Shown here piece by piece: positions 8,172 through 21,118 of a stretch of DNA of 41,265 bases. The translations under genes and the position numbers were made by a program. The stretch covers positions 1-41,265 of the forward strand of contig JAHBZT010000012.1 in NCBI GenBank assembly GCA_019635315.1, given 5' to 3'. The notes beneath the pieces were generated by a model. It saw only the letters and a list, made by a program, of their open reading frames with translations, was not told the origin of the DNA and ran no database searches. Position 1 is the stretch's first letter. Every line of letters starts with the position of its first letter. The stretch comes from Rubrivivax sp. (GTDB taxonomy: Bacteria > Pseudomonadota > Gammaproteobacteria > Burkholderiales > Burkholderiaceae_C).

Positions 8172-10946
8172 TCACAGCGTCTTCAGCAGACGCTGCACCT
8201 CGTCCTGTGCCGGGTGCCGGTCGCCCATGCGGGCCAGTTGCTCCAGCTCGGTCTTGGCCTTGCCCTTGTCGCCCGCCGCCAGGTAGACGCGCGCCAGGTT
8301 CAGGCGCAGCGCCGGGTCGCCCGGACGCACGCGCAGCGCCTGGCTCTGCAGCGCGATCGCGCGCTGGTGCTCGCCGCTGCCCGACAGCAGCGTGGCCAGC
8401 GTGTCCATGAAGGCCGGTTGCGCCGGCGCCAGCTGGTGTGCACGCTCGGCATGCGGCAGGCCGCCGGGCTTGCGCTGCAGGTGCAGCACCCAGGCCAGGT
8501 TGTTCAGCGCGATGGCGTTGTCGGGCTGCGCCTGCACCGCCGCGCGGTAGCGCTGTTCCGCCGTCACCAGCTCGTTGCGCTGCAGCGCGACGTCGCCCAG
8601 GTAGACCAGGAAGCGCACGTCGCGCGGCCTGGCGCGCATCCAGCCGGCGGCAAACTGCTCGGCGTCCGTGGCGCGGCCGGCCGCCACCTGCGTCGCATGC
8701 AGGTTGACGGCCAGGTCGGTGGCGTCGGGCACCGCCTGCAGGCCGGCGCGGTAGGCGCGGATCGCGGCGTCCCAGTTGCGGTGCAGCACATGCAGGTCGC
8801 CTTCGGCCAGGAAGCCGATCGCTTCGCGCGGGCGCCGGACCTGTATCTCGCGCGCGACCGCTTGCGCGGCGGCGGCCTGGCCGGCGTCGAGCTGCACCAT
8901 GATCAGCGCGCGCTGGATCGCCGGGTCGTCGGGCTGCAGCTCCAGCGCCTTGCGCAGGCTCTGTTCCGCCGCCGGCAGCTCACGCGCGCCGCGCTGCGCC
9001 GCGGCCAGGCGCACGTGGTGGGCGGCCACCAGCGGCTGCATCGCCACCAGCTTGTGGAAGATGCTGACCGCCTGCTGGACGGCGCCGGTCTCGAGTTGCA
9101 CGCGCCCGAGTGCCTCCAGCAGTTCCGGGCTGCTCGGCAGCGCGGCGACCGCGGTCTGCGCCGCCGATTCGGCCTGCTTGCGGTCGCCGGCACGCAGCCA
9201 GGACTCGACCAGCATCAGCCGCGGCCGCAGCTCGCCGGGGTGCGCCTTGATCGCCTCGCCCAGCAGGTCCGCCACCTCGGCGGCACCGGCGCCGGCGGCC
9301 GCGGCGACCTCGGCGCGCGCCAGCATGGCCTGCAGGTTCTTCGGGTCGCGCGACAGCAGCTCGTCGAAACGCCGGCGTGCGGCGTCCGGGCGCCGTTCGG
9401 CCAGGTCCAGCCCGGCCAGCCCGACGACGGCCGGGAAATAGGTCGGCGCCAGGCGCAGCGCCTGCTCGAAGCTCTCGCGCGCCGCCGCGGTGTTGCCGCG
9501 CGCCTGGTGCACGCGGGCGCGCAGGTCCGCGGCCAGCGGCTGGCCCGGCTGCTTGGCCTGCACGCGGTCCACGGCGGCCAGCGCCTGGTCCCACTCGCGG
9601 CGCGCCAGGTGCGCGCTGACCAGCGCCAGGTCGGCGCTGATGCCGCTGTCGGCCTTCGCGATGTCCTGCAGCTGGTCGAACGCGGCCTCGGCTTCGCCGC
9701 CGGCGAGGCGGCTGAGCGCCAGCGCCGTGCGCCTGCCGGCATCCGCCGGGTCCTGCTTCAGGGCCTGCGCAAAGGCCTCCTGCGCACGCTTCACGTCGCC
9801 GGTCTGCAGATAGGCCTGGCCGGCCAGCGGCAGCAGTCCGGGGTCCAGCAGCCGGCGGTCGGGGCCCACGACGATGGCCGCCAGCGCCTTGGCCGGCTGC
9901 CCGCTGCGCAGGTGGCTGGCGACGAGCACGCGGCGCGCCAGGCGCAGCTCGGGCGCCGCCGCCAGCGCGCCGGACGCGTAGGCCTCGGCCTGCGCCAGCG
10001 CGCCGAGCTGGAACTCGACCGCGGCGGCCAGCTCCAGGTAGCGCGCATTGCGTGCGGAGGCACCCAGCAGCTGCAGCGCCAGTTCACGCGCCTGGCGGAA
10101 ATCGCCGCGACGGTAGGCCAGCTGCGCCTCGGCATAGCGCGTGCGCGCGCTGTTCGGGGCCTGCGCCTTCAGCTTGTCGACCTGCTGCGCCGCGTCGTCG
10201 AGCTGGTTGCGTTCCATCAGCAACGCGGAGATGGCGAGCTGGGCGTCGGCAAAACCCGGCTGGGCCTCTGCGGCGCGGCGGTAGGCGGCCAGCGCATCGT
10301 CGGCGGGCGCGCCGGACAGGCGCAGCAGGTCGCCCTTGAACTTCCAGGCCTCGGCATGGCCGGCGTCGCGCGCGACGATGTCGTCGACGACGGCGAGCGC
10401 GCCGCCAGGGTCGCCGGCGGCGGCAAGCAGCCGGGCCTTGAGCATCAGCGCCGGCGCATGGCCGGGCACCGCCAGCAGCGCGGACTCGATGGCGGCGGCC
10501 GCCGCGACGGCGTTGCCCAGCACGCCCTGGGCGCCCGCCAGCGTCGTCTGCAGGCTGGCGTCGGCCTCCGGCTTGCCGAAACGCAGGCTGGCAAATTCCT
10601 CGACGACCTTGCCGGCCTGCCGGTTGACCAGCAGGGCGCGCGCCAGCTCCGGCACCACCACGTCGTCGGGATGGCCGGCGGCGCGCGCCTTGCGCAGTTC
10701 GATCTCCGCCGCGGCGGCGTCGCCCTGGCGCAGCAGCAGGCTGCCGAGCAGGAAACGCGCCTCGCCGTGGTTAGGGTCGGCCTGCAGTGCATTCTTGACC
10801 TCGATCGTTGCCGCGGCGACGTCGTTCTTCTCGAGCAGCGCGCGCGCCTCGGCCAGCCGCGACGCCGGGTCCTTGGCGCCGCAGCCGGCGAGCAGCGCCA
10901 GCGCCAGTGCGGCAGCGGTGATCAGGAAGCCTGGATTCAGCGACAT
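8172..10946 (-). CDS. prsT: PEP-CTERM system TPR-repeat lipoprotein PrsT
   Basis: A 924-residue outer-membrane-type lipoprotein built almost wholly of TPR helices. The signal peptide ends in lipobox LLAGC with lipidated Cys22. Dozens of TPR-like units follow, such as AEARALLEKNDVAAA, LEKNDVAAATIEVKNAL and PGDPALRLNLARVYLAAGD near the C-terminus. Length and layout match the PrsT family of exosortase/PEP-CTERM systems, thought to help export or sort PEP-CTERM proteins and exopolysaccharide. ATG at 10946 has GGAGGA four bases upstream. Directly upstream on the same strand is a PEP-CTERM protein, a plausible client. Confidence 0.85.
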   Translation of the reverse strand: MSLNPGFLITAAALALALLAGCGAKDPASRLAEARALLEKNDVAAATIEVKNALQADPNHGEARFLLGSLLLRQGDAAAAEIELRKARAAGHPDDVVVPELARALLVNRQAGKVVEEFASLRFGKPEADASLQTTLAGAQGVLGNAVAAAAAIESALLAVPGHAPALMLKARLLAAAGDPGGALAVVDDIVARDAGHAEAWKFKGDLLRLSGAPADDALAAYRRAAEAQPGFADAQLAISALLMERNQLDDAAQQVDKLKAQAPNSARTRYAEAQLAYRRGDFRQARELALQLLGASARNARYLELAAAVEFQLGALAQAEAYASGALAAAPELRLARRVLVASHLRSGQPAKALAAIVVGPDRRLLDPGLLPLAGQAYLQTGDVKRAQEAFAQALKQDPADAGRRTALALSRLAGGEAEAAFDQLQDIAKADSGISADLALVSAHLARREWDQALAAVDRVQAKQPGQPLAADLRARVHQARGNTAAARESFEQALRLAPTYFPAVVGLAGLDLAERRPDAARRRFDELLSRDPKNLQAMLARAEVAAAAGAGAAEVADLLGEAIKAHPGELRPRLMLVESWLRAGDRKQAESAAQTAVAALPSSPELLEALGRVQLETGAVQQAVSIFHKLVAMQPLVAAHHVRLAAAQRGARELPAAEQSLRKALELQPDDPAIQRALIMVQLDAGQAAAAQAVAREIQVRRPREAIGFLAEGDLHVLHRNWDAAIRAYRAGLQAVPDATDLAVNLHATQVAAGRATDAEQFAAGWMRARPRDVRFLVYLGDVALQRNELVTAEQRYRAAVQAQPDNAIALNNLAWVLHLQRKPGGLPHAERAHQLAPAQPAFMDTLATLLSGSGEHQRAIALQSQALRVRPGDPALRLNLARVYLAAGDKGKAKTELEQLARMGDRHPAQDEVQRLLKTL

Positions 10947-11000
10947 CGGGTCCTCCGGCGCCGCACCCGGGTGACCACAGGGCGCGGGCGCACTGTCAGC

Positions 11001-11031
11001 ATTGTCGACACAGCCACCGCCGGGCCGTCAA
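11001..11031 (-). promoter_or_regulatory. Candidate prsT promoter
   Basis: On the minus strand TTGACG (11026-11031) is followed 19 bases later by GACAAT (11001-11006), which overlaps the palindrome TGTCGACA (11003-11010). The spacing is longer than ideal. It lies between the upstream terminator hairpin and prsT. Confidence 0.3.
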
Positions 11032-11086
11032 GCCGGGGACTGCACGCGGTCGGCGGGCGTGTGGCTTCGGCGGGCGCTGGAATGAC

Positions 11087-11109
11087 GAAGGGGGCACGAG
11101 GCCCCCTTC
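11087..11109 (-). terminator. Terminator hairpin after PEP-CTERM gene
   Basis: A perfect 9-bp stem, GAAGGGGGC (11087-11095) and GCCCCCTTC (11101-11109), with a 5-base loop, about 50 bases downstream of the PEP-CTERM stop. On the minus strand it is followed by GTCATTCC, a short U-containing tail. It would separate the PEP-CTERM transcript from prsT. Confidence 0.6.
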
Positions 11110-11159
11110 CGGTACGAGAACACCACCGCTCGGTCGACTGCAGGCGGCGCGTCCCCCGC

Positions 11160-11873
11160 TCAGGCGCGCGCGGCGCGCCGGCGCGACAGGCCCAGGCCCG
11201 TCAGCGCCAGGCCGACCAGCGCCAGGGCGCCCGGCTCCGGCACCGTGAACGAGCCGCCGGTGATGCTCAGGCGGATCACCATGTCGTCGTGGTTGTCGTC
11301 GTTCTGCGCGCCGCCATCGTCCAGGAACAGGAAGACCGACTGGCCGCTGCCGGCGGTGACGCCGTTGACGGTCGTGTCCAGCACATAGTTGTTGTCGAAC
11401 GACATGAAGAAGTTCGGCCCGGCAGTTGTGTTGTCGGCGTTTGCGCCGTTAGTGACCGTCAGCGCACCGTTGTCAACCGAGAAGCTGAGGGGCAGCAGAC
11501 CAGGCGACTGGGACGACGTGCAGAAGGTCGTCGAGGGGCCCAGCACCGCCGGGCCGATGGCGTTGAACGTATTGCCGCCACCGTGCGAGAAGGTCGGCGT
11601 ACCGCCGCAGCCCGTCAGCGTAAAGCTGTTGATGAAGCCCGCTTCGGCACCGTAGTAGTCAGCGCGGATCGTCACCGGTCCGCCGGCGATCAGGTAGAGA
11701 TTGGCGCCGTACCAGCCTTCGATCTGCGTACCGGCCGGGAAGTACTTCGCGATGAAGTCGTTCGTCTGGCCGCCCGGGATCGTGTCCACATAGGGTGCAG
11801 CGCTTGCCGACCCCGCAGCCAACGCGAGTACAGATGCAGCCGCCGCAGCCGCCACCATCTTGAGATTGCCCAT
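11160..11873 (-). CDS. PEP-CTERM sorting-domain protein
   Basis: A 237-residue exported protein. A signal peptide (hydrophobic Ala/Val stretch ending ASA-A near residue 26) leads to a low-Lys, Gly/Asn/Thr-rich beta-type region. The C-terminus carries the sorting signal: VPEP near 211, a hydrophobic helix, then the basic tail SRRRAARA. Exosortase recognises this signal and places the protein at the cell surface or in the extracellular matrix. The start is decided by the ribosome site: ATG at 11873 has AAGGGGG five bases upstream, while an in-frame GTG at 11888 has none. A sigma-54-type promoter lies upstream. The ligand or role is unknown. Confidence 0.88.
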   Translation of the reverse strand: MGNLKMVAAAAAASVLALAAGSASAAPYVDTIPGGQTNDFIAKYFPAGTQIEGWYGANLYLIAGGPVTIRADYYGAEAGFINSFTLTGCGGTPTFSHGGGNTFNAIGPAVLGPSTTFCTSSQSPGLLPLSFSVDNGALTVTNGANADNTTAGPNFFMSFDNNYVLDTTVNGVTAGSGQSVFLFLDDGGAQNDDNHDDMVIRLSITGGSFTVPEPGALALVGLALTGLGLSRRRAARA

Positions 11874-11941
11874 CTGAACCCCCTTCACCTTTGATCTGAA
11901 CCTTGCCCCGGGCGGCGCCCGCCAGCCCTTGGCGTTTGCCT

Positions 11942-11957
11942 AGCATTTCCCTTGCCA
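11942..11957 (-). promoter_or_regulatory. Sigma-54 (RpoN) promoter of the PEP-CTERM gene
   Basis: The minus-strand sequence TGGCAAGGGAAATGCT matches the -24/-12 consensus TGGCACG-N4-TTGCT at all but two fixed positions, with the essential GG and GC exactly 10 bases apart. Transcription would start near 11931, giving a leader of about 58 bases before the ATG at 11873. An inverted repeat AACCC-N11-GGGTT (11968-11988) lies just upstream. Known biology fits: PEP-CTERM genes in floc-forming betaproteobacteria are reported to need RpoN and PrsK/PrsR. Confidence 0.65.
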
Positions 11958-12098
11958 GCTCGAGGACAACCCCTCGAATCAACGGGTTACGCTCGGATCG
12001 GGGGGATGCGGCAGTCCGGCGGGACGGCAAATGTAAGGAAGTTCGACGGCCTGGCGGGCAGCCGCCGCGGTGGCACCGGGGAAACCCGCGGCGGCCGC

Positions 12099-12572
12099 TC
12101 AGCGCCCGCCGCCGCGTGCCGCGATCACCTCCGCCGGCGCCTGCACCAGCTCGATCAGCACCCCCTCGCCGCCGAGAGGAAACTGCTCGTTGCCCTTGGG
12201 GTGCAAGAAGCAGATGTCGTGGCCGGCGGCGCCCTGGCGGATGCCGCCCGGCGCGAAGCGCAGGCCCTGCGCCTGCAGCCACTGCACGGCCGCGGGCAGG
12301 TCGTCGACCCACAGTCCGACATGGTTCAGCGGCGTCGCATGCACCGCCGGCTTGCGGTCCGGGTCCAGCGGCTGCATCAGGTCGACCTCCACCGCATGCG
12401 GGCCCTCGCCGAGCGCGCAGATGTCCTCGTCGACATTCTCGCGTTCGCTGACGAACGTGCCCTTGACGCTCAGCCCCAGCAGGTCGACCCACAGCGCGCG
12501 CAGGCGCTGCTTGTCCGGCCCGCCGATGGCGATCTGCTGGATGCCCAGCACGCGGAACGGTCGCTCGCTCAT
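12099..12572 (-). CDS. VOC-family protein, methylmalonyl-CoA epimerase-like
   Basis: A 157-residue two-module glyoxalase/VOC-fold protein. It is the last gene of the propionyl-CoA module and the natural candidate for interconverting (S)- and (R)-methylmalonyl-CoA. Module one is IQQIAIGG...[11 protein letters not shown]; module two is [18 protein letters not shown]. Putative metal positions by alignment to epimerases are Q13 (usually His), D64, H84 and E141 in VLIELVQ. The Gln for His and Asp at 64 are unusual, so activity is not certain. It starts 12 bases after pccA with AAGGGAG six bases upstream. It could instead be a lyase-like VOC protein. Confidence 0.7.
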   Translation of the reverse strand: MSERPFRVLGIQQIAIGGPDKQRLRALWVDLLGLSVKGTFVSERENVDEDICALGEGPHAVEVDLMQPLDPDRKPAVHATPLNHVGLWVDDLPAAVQWLQAQGLRFAPGGIRQGAAGHDICFLHPKGNEQFPLGGEGVLIELVQAPAEVIAARGGGR

Positions 12573-12584
12573 CGTCCGCTCCCT

Positions 12585-14660
<2,076 letters not shown>

Positions 14661-14740
14661 GTGCACTCCTGTCACCGCGATCCGCGGTGGCCGGCGGCCG
14701 CCCACGGCCGCCGGTGTATGGCTGGGTTGACGCGCCGCAG

Positions 14741-14779
14741 GGATCCGGCTTCGCCGGTCCCGAGGACCCACCCCTCGGG
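14741..14779. repeat. Intergenic hairpin repeat, copy 1
   Basis: GGATCCGGCTTCGCCGGTCC (14741-14760) forms a CCGGC/GCCGG hairpin. A CCGAGG...CCTCGG stem (14760-14778) follows in the gap between pccB and pccA. A 19-of-20 copy of the first 20 bases lies at 22790-22809, also inside an operon and also followed by CCCCTCGGG. This is probably a dispersed REP-like element. Confidence 0.55.
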
Positions 14780-14820
14780 GGTCGCGCGCGAGCGAGCGAA
14801 AGCGATCAAGATCGCGGGGG

Positions 14821-16353
<1,533 letters not shown>

Positions 16354-16392
16354 GAGGGGGTCTCCTCGGTCCTCGGTTCGGTTCGATTCGGT

Positions 16393-17406
16393 TCAGGCAC
16401 TGAGGTCCAGCAGCCGCCGCGCGGCCACCGATGCGGCCAGCCGGCCGGCGCGCACGTCCTCGGTGATCTGCGGCAGCGCCGCGCGCACGGCCGGATGGGC
16501 GCGAAAGCGCTGCTGCAGGCCGGCGGCTATGCGCTCCCACATCCAGGCGCGGTCCTGCTCGTGGCGGCGCTGCGCGAGCCGGCCGCTGGCCGCTTGCAGG
16601 TCGCGAAAGCGCGTCACCGCCTGCCAGAAGTCGTCGAGCCCGCTGCCCTTCAGCGCGCTCAACTTCAACACCTGCGGGTGCCAGACGGTCGTGTCGTGGT
16701 GCGCGCGGCCGGCGTGGCCATGCAGGCCGAAGAGCCGCAGCGCACTCGTGATCTGCGCCTGCGCGCGCGTGGCCGCCGCATCGTCCAGGTCGGCCTTGTT
16801 GATGACCACGAGATCGGCCAGCTCCATCACGCCCTTCTTGATCGCCTGCAGGTCGTCGCCGGCGTTGGGCAGTTGCAGCAGCACGAAGCAGTCGGTCATG
16901 CCGGCCACCGCGGTCTCGCTCTGGCCGACGCCGACGGTCTCGACGATGACGATGTCGTGGCCGGCAGCCTCGCAGACGAGCAGCGCCTCGCGCGTCTTCT
17001 CGGCCACGCCGCCCAGCGTGCCGCCGGAGGGGCTGGGGCGCACGAAGGCCCGATCGGCCACCGACAGCCGCTCCATGCGCGTCTTGTCGCCCAGGATGCT
17101 GCCGCCGCTGACGCTGCTGCTGGGGTCCACGGTCAGCACCGCGACGCGGTGACCTCGTTCGATCAGGAACAGGCCCAGCGTCTCGATGAAGGTGCTCTTG
17201 CCGACGCCCGGCACGCCGCTCAATCCCAGCCGGAAGGCGCGGCCGCTGTGCGGCAGCAGGGCATTGAGCAGTTCGTCCGCCCGCGCGCGGTGGTCGGCGC
17301 GTGTGCTCTCCAGCAACGTGATCGCCTTGGCCAGCGCGCGCCGCTGCGCCGGCCCAGGCGGACCGAGCACGGCGTCCTTCAGCGCCTGGTCGGCAGCCTG
17401 GAGCAT
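16393..17406 (-). CDS. meaB: Methylmalonyl-CoA mutase G-protein chaperone (MeaB/ArgK)
   Basis: A 337-residue G3E-family GTPase that protects and reloads B12-dependent methylmalonyl-CoA mutase. The Walker A loop is GLSGVPGVGKST, followed by VLTVDPSSSVSGGSILGDKTRM (a family signature), VETVGVGQSE and the base-specificity motif NKAD. The preferred start at 17406 gives the usual length; an ATG at 17442 (MARRASRVGAPE) would add 12 residues. The frame stays open far upstream through the repeat region, but that part is not protein-like. Mcm is upstream, pccB downstream. Confidence 0.92.
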   Translation of the reverse strand: MLQAADQALKDAVLGPPGPAQRRALAKAITLLESTRADHRARADELLNALLPHSGRAFRLGLSGVPGVGKSTFIETLGLFLIERGHRVAVLTVDPSSSVSGGSILGDKTRMERLSVADRAFVRPSPSGGTLGGVAEKTREALLVCEAAGHDIVIVETVGVGQSETAVAGMTDCFVLLQLPNAGDDLQAIKKGVMELADLVVINKADLDDAAATRAQAQITSALRLFGLHGHAGRAHHDTTVWHPQVLKLSALKGSGLDDFWQAVTRFRDLQAASGRLAQRRHEQDRAWMWERIAAGLQQRFRAHPAVRAALPQITEDVRAGRLAASVAARRLLDLSA

Positions 17407-18131
17407 CTCAGGAGCCCCCACGCGCGATGCGCGACGCGCCATGCCTGACCCGCTTGACCGCCATCGAGGATGGCTTTCGGCGCATTGCAGGCTTTCGCGC
17501 AGCGGCGTTGTTTGCGCGTGCGGGCGTTGGTGCAGCGAAGCCGCGTGGGGGCAGCCCGCAGCGCCCAGAGTCCGGCGGTCGGCGCTGCGCGCCGACTGCC
17601 CTGCGATGCTCGGGCCCCTGGCCCGCCGCCAACTCACTTCGCTCGCTGCGCTCGCTCCGTTCGGACATCGGCGGCGAGTCAGTCTTGGAGGCGCGCTGCG
17701 CGCGCGGCCAGGATCCCTGCGCTTCTCGGCGCCTCCCATGGGCGCTGCGGGCTGCCCCCACGCGGCTTCGCGACACGGCGGTGGCGTTCCACGAGGTGGC
17801 ACGCCACGGTCGGTGGCTCTCGCGCCAGGCGGTACCCGCTGCCGGCGATGTGTGGAGCGCCGAGCAGCGCAGCTTCGGGGTCGGCGCGCACGCAGTGCGC
17901 GCATCGTCAACTGACTCGCCGCCGGTGTCCGAACGGAGCGAGCGCAGCGAGCGAAGTGAGTTGGGCGGCGCGACCCCGAAGCGAGCAGCGCAGGGCAGTC
18001 GACGCCGAAGGCGGCGACCGCGGAACCCTGAGCCGGCAGCGGGTACCGCCTGGCGCGACGCGCCAGTGCCTGAACGCCCGGCGAACCGCTGCAAAGCGCC
18101 GCAAGCGGTCCGTGATGGCCCGCGCTCCATC
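17407..18131. repeat. Mosaic of long inverted repeats between mcm and meaB
   Basis: This 725-base stretch has no credible gene. It holds nested inverted repeats. A: 17536-17567 with 17739-17770, a perfect 32 bp. B: 17631-17681 with 17912-17962, 50 of 51 bp. C: 17821-17846 with 18032-18057, a perfect 26 bp. D: 17873-17883 with 17970-17980, 11 bp. E: about 17590-17611 with 17982-18001, about 20 bp with mismatches. The order A-E-B-A'-C-D-B'-D'-E'-C' is interleaved, so not all arms can pair at once. B contains the internal direct repeat CGCTCGCT. This looks like clustered copies of a dispersed palindromic element. Confidence 0.85.
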
Positions 18132-20294
<2,163 letters not shown>

Positions 20295-20361
20295 CGGCAG
20301 GGACTCGTCGGTTCGGTCGGATGAGCGTGGGGCGGCGCCGGGACGGGCGGGCCCGTTCAGC

Positions 20362-20389
20362 TTGCCCCCCGCGGTCAATTATGCATAAT
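20362..20389 (+). promoter_or_regulatory. Candidate promoter of the divergent gntR gene
   Basis: TTGCCC (20362-20367), a 16-base spacer and CATAAT (20384-20389). The -10 box lies inside the palindromic operator candidate, which would allow autoregulation. Confidence 0.4.
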
Positions 20390-20393
20390 TATG
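20377..20393. promoter_or_regulatory. Palindromic operator candidate for the FCD-type GntR
   Basis: AATTATGCATAATT (20377-20390) is a perfect 14-bp palindrome in otherwise GC-rich DNA. A second palindrome, CATAATTATG (20384-20393), overlaps it. Both lie between the divergent mcm and gntR genes and overlap both predicted -10 boxes. A binding site for the adjacent GntR regulator is the simplest reading. Confidence 0.6.
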
Positions 20394-20406
20394 AATCCAG
20401 AACCAA
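20378..20406 (-). promoter_or_regulatory. Candidate promoter of the mcm operon
   Basis: On the minus strand TTGGTT (20401-20406) is followed after exactly 17 bases by CATAAT (20378-20383). It drives toward mcm and is overlapped by the palindrome. Confidence 0.45.
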
Positions 20407-20433
20407 GCCCTTCGCCCAGCGCGCCGGTCTCCC

Positions 20434-21087
20434 TTGGCTGCCGTCGAAAGCCCCCGCTTGCTCGCCCCCCGCGCCCTGTACCAGGACGTGGCCGAGCGCT
20501 TGCGCCAGCAGATCTTCGCGCGCGAGCTGGAGCCCGGCGCCTGGATCGACGAGCAGAAGCTGGCCGCCGAGTACGGCATCAGCCGCACCCCGCTGCGCGA
20601 GGCGCTGAAGGTGCTGGCCGTGGAAGGCCTGGTGACGATGAAGGTGCGGCGCGGCGCCTACGTCACCGAGGTCTCGCGCGACGACGTCGCGCAGGTCTAC
20701 CACCTGCTCGGCCTGCTGGAGAGCGACGCCGCGGCCGAGGTCGCAGCAAAGGCCAGCGACGCGGAACTGCAGTCGCTGCAGGCGCTGCACGAGCGGCTGG
20801 AGAAGCAGCAGCGCCAGCGCGACGCCTTCTTCGCGACCAACGAGCAGTTCCACCTGCGGCTGCTGCAGGTGGCCGGCAACCGATGGCGCGCGCAGATCGT
20901 GCAGGACCTGCGCAAGGTCATGAAGCTCAACCGCCACCACTCGCTGTTCCGCCAGGGCCGGCTGGCCGAGTCGCTGGCCGAGCACCGCGCGCTGATGCAG
21001 GCGCTGCTGGCGCGCGACGCCGACGGCGCGCGCGCGCTGATGCGCCGGCACTTCGACAGCGGGCTGGAAGCGGCGGCCGGCGGCTGA
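20434..21087 (+). CDS. GntR-family regulator (FCD type)
   Basis: A 217-residue regulator. The N-terminal winged helix (about 14-80) includes EQKLAAEYGISRTPLREALKVL and the wing GLVTMKVRRGAYV. The C-terminal all-helical FCD ligand domain contains NEQFHLRLLQVAGN and SLAEHRALMQALLARD, typical of the metal- or acid-binding FCD pocket. It is divergent from mcm and probably controls the propionyl-CoA module in response to an acyl-CoA or organic acid (inferred). The predicted start is TTG at 20434; no ATG is suitably placed and no strong ribosome site is seen, so the start is uncertain. Confidence 0.85.
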   Translation: MAAVESPRLLAPRALYQDVAERLRQQIFARELEPGAWIDEQKLAAEYGISRTPLREALKVLAVEGLVTMKVRRGAYVTEVSRDDVAQVYHLLGLLESDAAAEVAAKASDAELQSLQALHERLEKQQRQRDAFFATNEQFHLRLLQVAGNRWRAQIVQDLRKVMKLNRHHSLFRQGRLAESLAEHRALMQALLARDADGARALMRRHFDSGLEAAAGG

Positions 21088-21088
21088 G

Positions 21089-21115
21089 CCGCCGCCGGCA
21101 CCGCCGCGGCGGCGG
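21089..21115. terminator. Bidirectional hairpin between gntR and gltA
   Basis: CCGCCGCC (21089-21096) pairs with GGCGGCGG (21108-21115) in the 31-base gap between two convergent stop codons. The position suits a shared terminator, but neither side has a U-tract. Confidence 0.45.
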
Positions 21116-21118
21116 GGA

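Noticed and set aside
7587-11894. A 1435-codon plus-strand open frame opposite prsT, and similar long plus-strand frames at 60-1994, 11952-14876 and 35933-39469
   Set aside because: They are antisense shadows of convincing minus-strand genes. Their products are Arg/Ala/Gly/Gln-rich with no recognisable domain, as expected at this GC content.
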